64,000 nucleotides of DNA from Oceanobacillus halotolerans. GTDB taxonomy: Bacteria; Bacillota; Bacilli; Bacillales; Amphibacillaceae. This document shows, one piece after another, positions 18,800-28,350 of this stretch. Location: NCBI RefSeq assembly GCF_010993955.1, contig NZ_WIXL01000007.1:96284-160283 (forward strand), written 5' to 3'. The number at the start of each line of letters is the position of its first letter. The stretch's first letter is position 1. Under the pieces are notes generated by a model. The model did no database searches and had not been told where the DNA came from. It saw only the letters and a list, made by a program, of their open reading frames with translations. Both the position numbers and the translations under genes were made by a program.

Positions 18800-19425
18800 T
18801 GATCTAGTAATAGTACAATCCCTTGATACCCAAAATAAATACCGAAACCGATTAGCACGATACCAGATAGGATGGCAATTAAATGAAGTACTTTTTCATT
18901 TAGTATTTTACGAAACCCACTGGAAACACCTGCCATGAAGAGATCCCATGTTAATAATCCTAAAAAGATGGCACCGCTATAAAAAATGAGTGCTTGTGTA
19001 CCATAGGTAGCTGCAGTCTTTGCTAAAACAGATCCATAAATTCCTAACCAAAATAAAATGGTTAAGGGATTTGTAATGGACATCATAAATCCTGTGAAGA
19101 ATGATCTATGCAGCCGGACAGCACTTCGACTATTATTTGCTTTTATTTCTTTTGTGCTAACCATACTTTCAATCCCTGTATAAATGAGGACAAACGCACC
19201 AAATAACCATAAAAAGGTTTGGATAAACGGTGTATCGATCAAATGGAAAATTCCTAAGTAAACAATGAGCATGTATATGCCGTCTGCCACAATAGCACCA
19301 AGCCCTACAAACCATGCTGGGAAAAATCCCCCTTTAATCCCTTTATCAAGCTGTGCTGCATTTACGGGTCCAATTGGAGCTGCTAATGATAAGCCTAATA
19401 ACACATAACTAAGAAATACATTCAC
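18796..19425 (-). CDS. LysE/RhtB-family amino-acid exporter
   Basis: A 209-residue protein with six hydrophobic segments. The family signature is in the first loop: SLAAPIGPVNAAQLDKGIKGG, followed by FVGLGAIVADGIYM. A second conserved patch is SITNPLTILFWLGIYGS. LysE proteins export basic or other small amino acids when intracellular pools rise. The start is GTG 19425, behind GGTGGGG; longer readings add a non-hydrophobic, unlike-family extension. It is convergent and overlapping with the APC permease, which suggests an import/export pair in one neighbourhood, though nothing shows that they share a substrate. Confidence 0.85.
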   Translation of the reverse strand: MNVFLSYVLLGLSLAAPIGPVNAAQLDKGIKGGFFPAWFVGLGAIVADGIYMLIVYLGIFHLIDTPFIQTFLWLFGAFVLIYTGIESMVSTKEIKANNSRSAVRLHRSFFTGFMMSITNPLTILFWLGIYGSVLAKTAATYGTQALIFYSGAIFLGLLTWDLFMAGVSSGFRKILNEKVLHLIAILSGIVLIGFGIYFGYQGIVLLLDH

Positions 19426-19589
19426 AAATTTCACCCCACCAATTAGCTTGTCTATCCATATATATTCAAGGTGGGTTGCTTGTACCACAAAAGGATGAAA
19501 TTAATTATAATCCTTACTGGCTAAATCATTGGAAAAATTGTATAACTTCACGAAAATAGGACAATGTAAGAAAAAAATTGCTAGAGAAG

Positions 19590-19832
19590 GTGATCATTGT
19601 ATACGAAAACTGGGGATTTCAAGCAGCTATTGATGCGATTTATGAAGCAGAATATGTAATGACAGATGTAACAGGAGATTTTAAACAGGCACAGTAAACA
19701 TTGCTACAAGCATAACAATTATTCCAGGAAGTCATGGGAAATGGGTATTCTGGAACTGTGGAGCTGCAACGTGACTTTCTGCATCCACAAGAGTTGTTAA
19801 GCACAGCTAATAACAAATCAACATTGATTTAG
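19590..19832 (+). pseudogene. Possible relic of a small gene, function unknown
   Basis: A reading from GTG 19590 gives a protein-like start (VIIVYENWGFQAAIDAIYEAE) with two in-frame TAA stops near residues 36 and 42. It then continues with a coding-like stretch (FQEVMGNGYSGTVELQRDF) to TAG 19832. GAGAAG precedes the GTG. The amino-acid composition across the stops looks coding, as in a gene with recent nonsense changes. I do not recognise a family. It may equally be chance. Confidence 0.3.
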
Positions 19833-19909
19833 GTAGGTTTTGACTAACTTGGATCGAACTTTAGCATTATGAAACCTCACCTCAGCATACTTATCCTTTA
19901 GACAACGTA

Positions 19910-19942
19910 AAAAAGGTTGCCGTGTTACAGGACAACCTTTTC
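19910..19942 (-). terminator. Terminator of alr, overlapping its 3' end
   Basis: On the minus strand AAAAGGTTG pairs with CAACCTTTT and runs into a T-tract. The hairpin's first arm lies within the last codons of alr. Confidence 0.8.
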
Positions 19943-21103
19943 TACTAAACCTTTTTCCTTGATAGTAGTTCCATTTTTTACATATACTCTTGGCACACGT
20001 TTTCCTATTAAACAAGCTGTTTCATAATGGATCGTTTGCATTTGTTCTGCAACTTCTCCTAATGAAATATAGCCCTCTTTTGGATCACCAAAAATGGTAA
20101 ATACATCATCTTCTGTTACATCGGCAATGTTTGTAACATCAATCATGGATTGGTCCATACAGATTCTACCTACAATAGGCACTTTTTTCCCTTTTACCGT
20201 TACATTTCCTTTGTTAGAAAGTAGTCGAGAAAATCCATCTGCATAGCCAACTGGAATAGTCGCAATTCTAGCTGGCTCTTCTGGTGTAAATGTACAACCA
20301 TAGCTAATTGGCTCATTTGATTCGACTGTTTTAATAAAGGCTGGTTTTGTCTTAAATGTCATCGCTTGTTTAAGCTTAATGTAGGATTCTAAATGATCAC
20401 TAGGATAAAGACCATACAAGCTAACACCAACGCGAACCATATCTAGATGCATTTCTGGAAAGGCAATGGTTGCTGCACTATTACAGCAATGTTTTATTGG
20501 AATCGTTACATCATGTTGCTCCAAGTAGTTGACGACATCTGAAAAATGGGCAAATTGTTTTCTTGTATAGCTTGGATCTGGATTATCAGCATCTGCAAAG
20601 TGGGTAAACACACCCTCTAGTTTGACAAATTCAGATGTAATGGACTGGATAAATTGTAATGCTACTGTTTTTTCTTGGATTCCAATTCGATTCATGCCAC
20701 TATCTATTTTCAAATGGATATAACTATATTTTTTCAATGATTCACTTACTTCAATGATACGTTCCAATACATCATTCCGAAATACGGTTAATGTAATATC
20801 ATGTTGGATCGCATCTTCTACTGCGTCGGGGGCTGTGTAGCCTAGTACTAAGATTGGTGCAGTAATGCCTGCTTGACGTAATTGGATTGCTTCATCAAGT
20901 AATGCGACAGAAAGATATTCAGCACCTGCATCTAATGCTGTTTTGGCAACTTCTACTGCTCCATGTCCGTAGCCATCTGCTTTCACAACTGCCATTAACT
21001 TACTAGCAGGATTGATGTGTTGTTTAAATGCGTGGACATTCTGTTCAATGGCGTCTAACGAAACTTCTACCCATGTGTCACGGTAACTTCCATGGTTCAT
21101 CAT
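19925..21103 (-). CDS. alr: Alanine racemase
   Basis: A 392-residue PLP enzyme interconverting L- and D-alanine. The PLP lysine is in VVKADGYGHG near the N-terminus; the second catalytic base region is SYGCTF, and CMDQSMIDVT is the conserved C-terminal barrel segment. Length matches B. subtilis Alr. The start is ATG 21103, seven bases after GGGGG; the longer open frame has no ribosome site. In Bacillus the main alr sits by acpS and the ndoA toxin genes. Here it stands beside ald and adeR instead, so it may be the catabolic isozyme feeding D-alanine into Ald (inference). Its terminator is built into the 3' end. Confidence 0.94.
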   Translation of the reverse strand: MMNHGSYRDTWVEVSLDAIEQNVHAFKQHINPASKLMAVVKADGYGHGAVEVAKTALDAGAEYLSVALLDEAIQLRQAGITAPILVLGYTAPDAVEDAIQHDITLTVFRNDVLERIIEVSESLKKYSYIHLKIDSGMNRIGIQEKTVALQFIQSITSEFVKLEGVFTHFADADNPDPSYTRKQFAHFSDVVNYLEQHDVTIPIKHCCNSAATIAFPEMHLDMVRVGVSLYGLYPSDHLESYIKLKQAMTFKTKPAFIKTVESNEPISYGCTFTPEEPARIATIPVGYADGFSRLLSNKGNVTVKGKKVPIVGRICMDQSMIDVTNIADVTEDDVFTIFGDPKEGYISLGEVAEQMQTIHYETACLIGKRVPRVYVKNGTTIKEKGLVEKVVL

Positions 21104-21202
21104 TATATACCCCCTCTTTGTATCTATTATACCATGATTATAATTCGCCTGTTTACTAACTAAAAGGCCAATTTTGTACGTTATAGCTTTGTCGTCATTT
21201 AT

Positions 21203-21361
21203 CCTGCATGTAACGTGCAGTAAGACCCCCACTTCAAGATTTCTTAGGAGATCCAAGAAAGATAAGTGGGGGATACAAACTGCCCGTAAATGTCCGATTC
21301 GTTCAACTAACAATCAGTGGGGGAGGAAAGGACCCCCCCACTGATTGAAGTTTCAATTTAT
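21203..21361 (+). mobile_element. Palindrome-rich mini-element R2, copy A (IS200/IS605-like MITE)
   Basis: 159 bp, nearly identical to copies at 52332-52490 (reverse) and 59104-59260; a shortened copy is at 53601-53692. Structure: TGCAGT/ACTGC and CCCCCACTT/AAGTGGGGG form one long hairpin, and CAATCAGTGGGGG/CCCCCACTGATTG a second near the right end. The left flank is TTTAT in the three full-length copies and the right end is a form of CTTTAT. No target duplication and no transposase. The layout resembles IS200/IS605-type ends (inference). Confidence 0.65.
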
Positions 21362-21373
21362 TTAGGCCTTCTC

Positions 21374-21863
21374 GTATGAAATGTCTTGCATATAAGATGG
21401 ATTATGCGCAATAGTTTTAGCTATGAAAACCGCTACGGAAATACACTTCACTTTCACCATGGGCATAAGTGCGACATCTGTTCAAACTTTACGTTTTCAC
21501 AGTGTCTACTTAACCGCAAGCACGGCCTCAGCCTCCTCGGTAGAAAACCACTTCCTGCTCAGGTCTAGATGCGTGCTGTTCCTGCAGGAGTCGACTGTCC
21601 TACACTCCAATCAACTAGTATATTAGCAATAGCAATGATTAGAAAGAGGACAGCACACATCAGCGAAGGAAAAACACGAAGACTCCTGCGGGGAGTAGGA
21701 GATAGGTGAGACCCCACAGGGCGCTAGCCCGAGGAGGCTCACCACTCCCCCGCGGAAAGCGAAGTGTTTTTCCGTAGCGAAGCAATGTGCACATCCTAAC
21801 TACTGCACATTATATAGATTATTCGTCGTAGAAAACAACAAAGTATGCGAAAAGAGGCTTTAT
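21374..21863 (+). repeat. Foldback repeat R3, copy A
   Basis: About 490 bp, nearly identical to 47476-47962. The ends are imperfect inverted repeats (AAGATGGATTATGCGCAATAG versus AACTACTGCACATTATATAG). Between them lie a CTTTCACCATGGGCATAAG block and a GGTGAGACCCCACAGGGCGC block found in all copies. Short open frames cross it in several directions but none is protein-like. Confidence 0.7.
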
Positions 21864-21951
21864 TTAAAGAGTTATGTTACTTTTATTTTGATATCAATTC
21901 CAGACAGCCGCTAAGGTTCTTAGTTGGAAAAGGACACTGAAACGTACAGGA

Positions 21952-21985
21952 TGAAAACACCCTTCAAGTAAGAATTGAAGGGTGC
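21952..21985 (-). terminator. Intrinsic terminator of ald
   Basis: On the minus strand CACCCTTCAA pairs with TTGAAGGGTG and is followed by TTTTC, about 20 bp after the ald stop. Confidence 0.85.
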
Positions 21986-22005
21986 TATATTTTTTTGAAA
22001 ATGGT

Positions 22006-23124
22006 CTATTTCTTCATTGCGTCTTCTACTGTAACGAAATTGTATCCTAGGTCTTTTGCTACTGCCTCAAAGGTTACATTACCATTCATTATGTTTACCC
22101 CAGTTTTTATTGCAGGGTTGTCGTTAATTGCTTGGTTTACACCTTTTGAAGCAATTTGTACTGCATATGGTGTCGTAACATTTGTTAATCCGATCGTAGC
22201 TGTACGTGGTACCGCACCAGGCATGTTAGCAACTGTATAGTGAACAACCCCATGTTTTTCATACGTAGGATCATCATGTGTGGTAATGCGATCACTTGTT
22301 TCAAAGTTTCCACCTTGGTCAATGGCAACGTCCACCACTACAGATCCAGGATTCATGGATTTAACCATTTCTTCTGTAACCAATTTAGGCGCTTTAGCAC
22401 CAGGAATTAAGACAGACCCAATAACTAAGTCTGATTCTTTAACTGCATCTTCAATATTAAATGGGTTGGACATTAATGTTTGTGCGCTTGATCCAAAGAT
22501 ATCTTCTAATTGACGTAGACGATCTGGATTTAAATCAATAATGGTTACATCTGCACCAAGTCCTACTGCGATTTTAGCAGCATTGGTACCAACCATTCCG
22601 CCACCAATAACCGTTACTTTTCCACGTTTCACACCAGGAATACCACTTAATAGAATTCCTTTGCCACCTTTTGTTTTTTCAAGGAACTGTGCACCAATTT
22701 GCGCTGCCATACGACCTGCCACTTCGCTCATTGGAGAAAGCAGTGGTAGAGTACCATTTACTGTAATTGTTTCATATGCAATTGCTGTTACTTCTTTTTC
22801 TACTAGTGCTTTTGCCAATTCTGGTTCTGCAGCCAAATGTAGGTACGTAAATAGGATAAGACCTTTACGGAAATAACCATATTCAGAAGGTAATGGCTCT
22901 TTAACCTTCATGATCATTTCAGCTTTTCCCCATACGTCTGAAGCGCTTTCAATAATTTCAGCACCTGCTTGTTTATATTCTTCGTTTGTAAAACTGCTAC
23001 CAAGACCTGCATCAGATTCAATTAATACAGAATGACCAGCTTTTACTAAATTCACAACGCCAGCTGGTGTCATGGCAACACGGTTTTCGTTATTTTTAAT
23101 TTCTTTAGGTACTCCAATGATCAT
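22006..23124 (-). CDS. ald: Alanine dehydrogenase
   Basis: A 372-residue NAD-dependent enzyme that oxidises L-alanine to pyruvate and ammonia. It opens with [20 protein letters not shown], the universal Ald start, contains the substrate Lys/His region ([11 protein letters not shown]) and the nucleotide fold [17 protein letters not shown]. Length is exactly family-typical. GGGGG lies 10 bases before ATG 23124, and TATAAT-like sequence lies about 50 bp upstream. The adeR gene is immediately upstream in the same orientation (105 bp gap), as in B. subtilis, where AdeR activates ald. In sporeformers Ald is needed for growth on alanine and for sporulation energy (established). Confidence 0.96.
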   Translation of the reverse strand: MIIGVPKEIKNNENRVAMTPAGVVNLVKAGHSVLIESDAGLGSSFTNEEYKQAGAEIIESASDVWGKAEMIMKVKEPLPSEYGYFRKGLILFTYLHLAAEPELAKALVEKEVTAIAYETITVNGTLPLLSPMSEVAGRMAAQIGAQFLEKTKGGKGILLSGIPGVKRGKVTVIGGGMVGTNAAKIAVGLGADVTIIDLNPDRLRQLEDIFGSSAQTLMSNPFNIEDAVKESDLVIGSVLIPGAKAPKLVTEEMVKSMNPGSVVVDVAIDQGGNFETSDRITTHDDPTYEKHGVVHYTVANMPGAVPRTATIGLTNVTTPYAVQIASKGVNQAINDNPAIKTGVNIMNGNVTFEAVAKDLGYNFVTVEDAMKK

Positions 23125-23229
23125 TGATAAGATCCCCCTTATTCGTTCATATTAATTTCATTATAAAACCAAAATAAAAATATTTCCTCATGGAGAAAAC
23201 TAAAAATAAGCGGAACGATTTGTTTGAAA

Positions 23230-24480
23230 TCACAAATCATCCCGCTTCATGTTTTCTATTAATAGATCAAGGTATATCGTTACTTTTTGATTTGGGTCTT
23301 TTAAATTAATAGAGCCAACTTCAGCAATTCGTTTTAACCTGTAATTGAGCGTGTTTGTATGGACATGCATGGCTTTTGCCGCCTGGTGCACATTACTATC
23401 ACATTGGAGGTATACCTTCATTGTTTTTAGTAAATCTGCATTATTTCGTTTATCATAGGTTCTTAATTTTTCAATCGAATAGTTTTGATAATGATCCCGT
23501 TCTTGTACAAGTGAAAGCTCATCTAGAAATTGAAAAATACCAAGTGCATGATAACTGTATACATCGTTTAACTGCTGTGGGAATTGCGCTTTTAACTCGA
23601 GTACTTTTAATGCTTGTCGATAACTATTTTGCATATAGATCGGTGTTTGATAAATGATTCCAAAGGATCCTGTGATATCTTGTAATTGCAATCGTTCGCT
23701 TATTTTTCGGATGAAATCTGTGATGAGGTCTTTCACAACAGAAATCGACGCGTTTGATTCGGGTACCCGAATGAGTAATAATAATTGATTTTGGTCAAAT
23801 ACACGACAAACGACATGTGCTTGTTGCAATGTTTCGGTTAAATAGTAGGCATGCTTTTCAATAGATTGTGTTATATCTGTATTAAAATCGATGATACCAA
23901 TGGTTACATCGCCATCTAGTTCCATGTTATATTGCTTGGCAAGTCGCTCAATTTCCCTTTGTTCCTGGATATGTCCAGTTAATAATTGCCAGAAAAATTC
24001 TTGATAACTTTTATCCGATTTTCTATTTTTGACCTTTAATTGTAATAGTTGCTGTTTGACAAGACTGGCTGCTTCTTTTAAGAGTTGCAACTTTTCGGGG
24101 TCAATTTGTTTGTTATCCGTTTGAGCCCATATAAAACCAAGAATTTCATTATATTTACGGACAGAGACAGCTACTCGGTTACCGAGTCCAACTTCTTTAA
24201 TTGCAGGGATAATTACAGGTTCATCACTCTCGAATAATTTGGACATCACACCACTTTTCCATAAGCCATTAATGACATGATTTGGTACTTTTCTACGCAT
24301 AATGGTAGCGATTCTTGCATCATCGACATTATCCTCGTGTTTACTGTAGGATACAATTCGGTGGTTCGCATCTTCTATTGTAATGGGGCACCCTAAGATT
24401 TCCGCAATCCGATCTGCCAAACCTTCAGGGGAGTCAAATGTATCTTTAAATAGATCTGAATGGGTAGAACGACTCATCAT
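23230..24480 (-). CDS. adeR: PucR-family transcriptional activator, AdeR orthologue
   Basis: A 416-residue regulator. The C-terminal PucR-type helix-turn-helix is visible as LLKTMKVYLQCDSNVHQAAKAMHVHTNTLNYRLKRIAEV in outline (start LLKTMKVYL, end YRLKRIAEV). A GGDEF-like central region (ITGSFGIIYQTPIYMQNSYRQA) and an N-terminal sensory domain precede it. Position and family match B. subtilis AdeR, the alanine-responsive activator of ald. GAAGGAG supports ATG 24480. A second ATG follows immediately. It is divergent from the YkvI-family gene, so one intergenic region may serve both. Confidence in AdeR rests on synteny more than on sequence. Confidence 0.85.
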   Translation of the reverse strand: MMSRSTHSDLFKDTFDSPEGLADRIAEILGCPITIEDANHRIVSYSKHEDNVDDARIATIMRRKVPNHVINGLWKSGVMSKLFESDEPVIIPAIKEVGLGNRVAVSVRKYNEILGFIWAQTDNKQIDPEKLQLLKEAASLVKQQLLQLKVKNRKSDKSYQEFFWQLLTGHIQEQREIERLAKQYNMELDGDVTIGIIDFNTDITQSIEKHAYYLTETLQQAHVVCRVFDQNQLLLLIRVPESNASISVVKDLITDFIRKISERLQLQDITGSFGIIYQTPIYMQNSYRQALKVLELKAQFPQQLNDVYSYHALGIFQFLDELSLVQERDHYQNYSIEKLRTYDKRNNADLLKTMKVYLQCDSNVHQAAKAMHVHTNTLNYRLKRIAEVGSINLKDPNQKVTIYLDLLIENMKRDDL

Positions 24481-24811
24481 CCATTACTCCTTCCCTCAAA
24501 ATCATCCTTTCTACCTTGATAGTAAAAGGAAACATCCTCTAAAGGATACCACATTTCACACCTAGAAATGGATCGAAAAGTCTCGTTTAGTTTGTGAAAT
24601 TAAACAAAAGGAAGCATAAAAATTTTGTCGAAATACTAAACTAAAAAAGTTAAAAGGTATGGTATACTCAATAATGCCTCATCCTACCAAAATGAAAACG
24701 TTTTATCAAATATCCACAAAGGGGTAGTTTTTATAGAGTTTATTTTACTAAAAAATTACCTGAAAAATTATATTCTTCTCGTAAATTCATACACAACTAG
24801 GGGGTAAACAT
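24481..24811. other. Divergent control region, adeR / YkvI-family gene
   Basis: 331 bp without a gene. For the rightward gene a TATACT -10 (24663-24668) is seen but no good -35. A cre-like TGAAAACG at 24693 lacks the last two consensus bases, so I do not call it. No clear dyad for AdeR could be identified by eye. Confidence 0.4.
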
Positions 24812-25879
24812 ATGAAAGATATATTACGAATTGGAAGCGCTTTTATCGGGATTATCGTTGGGGCAGGCTTTGCATCAGGGCAGGAGATTTTGCAATATTT
24901 TACAAGCTTTGGGCATATTGGAACAATTGGTGCTGTTATTAGTACCGCACTTTTTGCCTATTTAGGTATGTGGTTAACAAAGCTAGGTACACGAATGAAG
25001 GCTACATCACACAAAGAAGCGATATACCGTGTTAGTGGTCGTTATCTTGGGGTGATTGTTGACTATATCATTATCTTTACCTTGTTTGGTGTTGGGGTCG
25101 TGATGATCGCAGGAGCAGGTTCTATACCGAATCAACAGTTCGGGATGCCGCCAATCGTCGGTATTACGTTAATGACTGTTCTTGTCGTCTTAACCATCAT
25201 GTTGAATGTAGAACGTGTCGTAAATATTATAGGTAGTATTACACCCTTTTTGATTATCGGTGTTATTATCATTTCCGTTTATAGCTTAACAACAATGGAT
25301 TCAACCTTCGCATCATTGGAACCTTTTGCAAAAGAACAACCATCAGCACTGTCACATTGGCTAATGTCTGCTATAAACTATGTATCGTTTAACATTGCAG
25401 TAGGTGCATCGATGGCATTATTAATGGGGGGGAATGAGACAGATGAAAGAACGTCCTCAATCGGTGGACTTGTTGGTGGTTTTGGTTTGGGGCTTCTTAT
25501 TGTATTAAGTCATCTCGCTATTTTCTCTAAAATTGATGTGGTTGCAACAGCGGACATGCCGATGTTAAAAATTGTGGATGATATTTCTCCTTTACTAGGA
25601 ACTTTCTATTCGCTCGTATTATTCGGGATGATCTTTAACACAGCAATCAGTATGTTCTTCTCATTCTCAGCACGATTTACAACAGTTGGAACGAAGAATC
25701 ACAAAGTATTCGTCATTATTACAGGGATTGTAGCGTTTGGATTAGGATTTGTTGGGTTTACGGATCTTGTTTCCTTCTTCTATCCATTAATTGGTTTCTT
25801 AGGATTGTTCCTAATCGTAGCACTCTTGGCCGCACCATTCCGATTAAAAAAAGAAACAAAAGAACGTTCACAAGTTTAG
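24812..25879 (+). CDS. YkvI-family membrane protein, putative amino-acid transporter
   Basis: A 355-residue protein with about ten hydrophobic helices. It begins IGSAFIGIIVGAGFASGQEI, a glycine-rich first helix similar in style to LeuT-fold transporters, and matches the uncharacterised B. subtilis YkvI family. Conserved polar patches are NYVSFNIAVGASMALLMGGN and the FNTAISMFFSFSARF stretch. ATG 24812 has AGGGGG seven bases upstream. It is transcribed away from adeR, next to ald and alr. That context suggests alanine transport, but this is inference from neighbourhood alone. A terminator follows. Confidence 0.75.
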   Translation: MKDILRIGSAFIGIIVGAGFASGQEILQYFTSFGHIGTIGAVISTALFAYLGMWLTKLGTRMKATSHKEAIYRVSGRYLGVIVDYIIIFTLFGVGVVMIAGAGSIPNQQFGMPPIVGITLMTVLVVLTIMLNVERVVNIIGSITPFLIIGVIIISVYSLTTMDSTFASLEPFAKEQPSALSHWLMSAINYVSFNIAVGASMALLMGGNETDERTSSIGGLVGGFGLGLLIVLSHLAIFSKIDVVATADMPMLKIVDDISPLLGTFYSLVLFGMIFNTAISMFFSFSARFTTVGTKNHKVFVIITGIVAFGLGFVGFTDLVSFFYPLIGFLGLFLIVALLAAPFRLKKETKERSQV

Positions 25880-25893
25880 TAAATATTGTTCGT

Positions 25894-25930
25894 GAAAGAC
25901 TGGGCACAGCACAAAGCCTAGTCTTTTTTC
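25894..25930 (+). terminator. Terminator after the YkvI-family gene
   Basis: Stem AAAGACTGGGC / GCCTAGTCTTT (one G-T pair) followed by TTT. Confidence 0.8.
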
Positions 25931-25984
25931 TATGGGATTTTGCTGTATTCTATGTTGTTTTTTTACCGTTGTAATTTGCCTATA

Positions 25985-26240
25985 TTGCGACATAACTAAA
26001 TATCTTTGTTTTCCGCTTCGGAAAGTCGCTTTTTAGCGGACAACACTTCAGCTACTCGTAAAGAAAAACTTGGCACCTGCAAAGCATTTAGGCGTGGCAA
26101 TAGCATAGTTGCACTTAGGTGTGCACAGACAAGCGGCCTCGACTTACTTTCGACAGCATTTCATAATCGATTGTGTAAAAGAGAAGACTACTTGATCCAA
26201 TTTTCCGAAATCGTGTATTTCCATGGTGGTTAGTTACTTC
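25985..26240. repeat. Degenerate repeat remnant region
   Basis: Contains TTTCCGCTTCGGA, which recurs in R3 copy D (near 60950), plus AGTTGCACTTAGG-like pieces of R4. It looks like decayed R3/R4 material. Nothing else is recognisable between the terminator and the CBS gene. Confidence 0.35.
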
Positions 26241-26415
26241 GCAGTATAACCTCACTATTCATTAAGCTTCATATTTGAAAAAGCAACAATATTTTAAAAA
26301 GCAGCTTTTGCAAAAACACTACATCACCGCGCTTTTGGTTTCTAATATGTTTCAATTATACTAGAAAATGGTTATGCTAAGGATAGACATATATTCAAAT
26401 GGGAGAGAGCTGTGC

Positions 26416-27114
26416 ATGTATTCTAATTCAGAAAAGTTTATTACGACATTTACACGAATAGAAAAGATATTAAAGTCTTTGGTATATAACCGAAAAGATA
26501 TTGGGTTTGCTCGTGCTGTGAAATTATTAAGTCAGGTAAACGGAATTGTTAATCGCTATTGCGATGATTTATTAGAATTTGCTGCATTACGAAATGCTAT
26601 TGTACACAATAAAGTGGATATGGCTTATGCAATCGCGGAGCCACATGATTCGGTTGTCGAAAAAATAGAGGAAATCGAACGGGAGCTTACCCAACCAAAA
26701 AAGGTGATTCCCTTATTTAAAAGTGATGTGTATACCTTTCAAGCAGAAGATTCATTAGCAAGTTTATTAGAAATCGTTCACAAAAAAGCATTTTCTAAGT
26801 TTCCGATTTATGATGGGAAGGAGTTTAAAGGGTTAATTACGCAAAAAGGGGTAACCAATTGGATGGCAACACATGCGAGGCATAAACAATTGCCTACAGA
26901 AACCATTACATTGGATGATGTTTTAGAACATGAGGAAAAAGATAATTATCGGTTTATCAACCGTGATACACCAGTATATGAAGCAGTTGCATATTTTAGA
27001 GAACAAGTTACGGAAGGGAATCGCTTTGAAGCATTACTCATTACAGAAGATGGAAATCCATCAACTCAATTAGAGGGAATAATTACAGCATGGGATATTT
27101 TAGAAATACCTTAG
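26416..27114 (+). CDS. CBS-domain protein
   Basis: A 232-residue soluble protein. The first 95 residues are helical and include a region (LLEFAALRNAIVHNKVD) typical of HEPN-like or HI0074-type folds; I only note the resemblance. Two CBS motifs follow: FQAEDSLASLLEIVHKKAFSKFPIYD...GLITQKGVTNWM, then a less regular one ending LEGIITAWDILEIP. CBS pairs bind adenosine nucleotides and act as energy sensors. ATG 26416 is behind GGGAGAGAG. It is flanked by repeats, has no operon partner, and ends at a bidirectional terminator. Partner and role unknown. Confidence 0.75.
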   Translation: MYSNSEKFITTFTRIEKILKSLVYNRKDIGFARAVKLLSQVNGIVNRYCDDLLEFAALRNAIVHNKVDMAYAIAEPHDSVVEKIEEIERELTQPKKVIPLFKSDVYTFQAEDSLASLLEIVHKKAFSKFPIYDGKEFKGLITQKGVTNWMATHARHKQLPTETITLDDVLEHEEKDNYRFINRDTPVYEAVAYFREQVTEGNRFEALLITEDGNPSTQLEGIITAWDILEIP

Positions 27115-27115
27115 C

Positions 27116-27160
27116 GGCACGAAGACGTATACTCATCTTCCGTCTTCGTGCCTATTTTAA
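27116..27160. terminator. Bidirectional hairpin after the CBS gene
   Basis: Perfect 12-bp stem GGCACGAAGACG / CGTCTTCGTGCC, 2 bp after the stop, then ATTTTAA. Confidence 0.75.
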
Positions 27161-27171
27161 AAGATAAGAAT

Positions 27172-27417
27172 GTATAAAAAGTTGGCTTTATTTTGTTCAT
27201 ATACAGGAACAGCCACGTCCAGCTCCAGGGCCTACCCCCTCGAGGTCATAAGTCAATCCACATTACGCGCAAAAAGCGCCACGTCGAGGCTTGGCTTATG
27301 CTTGGCAGATAAGAAAAACTTTCTTACTGCATAAGTGCAACTAAGGTTTTCGCCACTTGGAGAAAAGCCTAGTTTTCTAATCGGGGGTGATCAAGGCGCT
27401 TCTAGCTATTGTTCTTA
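27172..27417 (+). repeat. Dispersed repeat R4, copy 1
   Basis: About 246 bp, closely matching 50422-50675. Landmarks are GTCCAGCTCCAGGGCCTACC, CTCGAGGTCATAAGTC, CACGTCGAGGCTTGGC and the closing GGGGGTGATCAAGGCGCTT. CTCGA...TCGAG and GCGCTT/AAGCGC parts allow folding. It resembles intergenic repeats I have seen in Bacillaceae (from memory). A reverse fragment lies at the right edge of the window. Confidence 0.7.
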
Positions 27418-27470
27418 CATGTTAACTGGCAGGCTGACAATGTTCTGGTAGGACTGATTGAAGTTGCACT

Positions 27471-28070
27471 TTATCGTTTGATAACAGCTTGGATAACATG
27501 GCCAACTCCAGTGTGTCGTGTTCCTTCACTTCGTTCTGCTTCTCCATAGTAAAAATGAAGGCATTGATATGGCTTGATCCAAGAAAGAATATCGATAGGA
27601 GAATATAAATTATCAACAGTAGGTGGTCCACCTGTTTGATACGTTATTTGTTCTTCTGAGTATACCTCCAATATCACATAACCACCAGGTTTTACAGATT
27701 GAATAATATTTTCGATGAAAAAGTGTTGACTCTGTTTCGGTACATGGCCAAACACTAAAACAGCAGCATCATATTGTTTAATAGGCGCTTTTTCGGCTGT
27801 TAAGTCCATTTCTATCGTATTGACATCTACATTATGATGGGTAGCTAATTGCTTCGTTTTTTGCAGGCCTACCTTAGATTGGTCATACGTTGTTACGTGA
27901 TGACTGAGTTTGGCTAGGTGAACGGCATTTCGTCCTTCTCCTTCTGCAAAACAGCCAATCTCAGACGCTTTGGGAATTATGTCACTTTTCTCTATGATGA
28001 AGGGATTAGCTTGTGTACCGTAAACATACCCCTCTTCGGAAAAACGGTTATTCCAGAGTTCCTTTGACAT
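27471..28070 (-). CDS. Class I SAM-dependent methyltransferase
   Basis: A 199-residue Rossmann methyltransferase. The SAM-binding motif I is degenerate but recognisable (ASEIGCFAEGEGRNAVHLAKL). Motif II ends VTTYDQS, motif IV is AAVLVFGHVP, and motif post-I includes DLTAEKAP. The opening ELWNNRFSEEGYVYGTQANPF resembles TehB-like tellurite/thiopurine-type small-molecule methyltransferases. The substrate is unknown. AAGGAGT is placed for ATG 28070; GTG at 28079 is part of that site. No neighbour shares its direction closely. The aspartate-containing Asp loop seems intact, so activity is plausible. Confidence 0.8.
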   Translation of the reverse strand: MSKELWNNRFSEEGYVYGTQANPFIIEKSDIIPKASEIGCFAEGEGRNAVHLAKLSHHVTTYDQSKVGLQKTKQLATHHNVDVNTIEMDLTAEKAPIKQYDAAVLVFGHVPKQSQHFFIENIIQSVKPGGYVILEVYSEEQITYQTGGPPTVDNLYSPIDILSWIKPYQCLHFYYGEAERSEGTRHTGVGHVIQAVIKR

Positions 28071-28186
28071 CTTATTCACTCCTTTTCATTATAGCTTATA
28101 TAAAATTAGATATATTTTGCAAGGCTGTTTTAAAAGATTATTCTTTTTTAATACGTATTTGATAGATTATACCAGTAAACTAAACC

Positions 28187-28275
28187 GTTGATTTCCGTAG
28201 CGGTTTTTTATAGATAAAACTACTGCACATTATATAGATTATGCTCCGTAGAAAAAAACAAAGTGTGTGAAAAGA
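28187..28275 (+). repeat. Right-end fragment of foldback repeat R3
   Basis: Contains TTTCCGTAGCGG and CTACTGCACATTATATAGAT, then CAAAGTGTGTGAAAAGAACC, matching the 3' end of R3 copies A and C. Confidence 0.6.
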
Positions 28276-28350
28276 ACCTTTAAGTATAAATCTTAATGCA
28301 TAATTCATAAATTAAGCGTAGTAACTGTAGTTATAATCTATTTGTTATAG

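Noticed and set aside
21386..21830. Short open frames inside R3 copies (60-85 codons) as genes
   Set aside because: They shift between copies, have no ribosome sites and follow the repeat, not codon constraints.
24690..24706. cre site upstream of the YkvI-family gene
   Set aside because: TGAAAACGTTTTAT lacks the final CA of the consensus.
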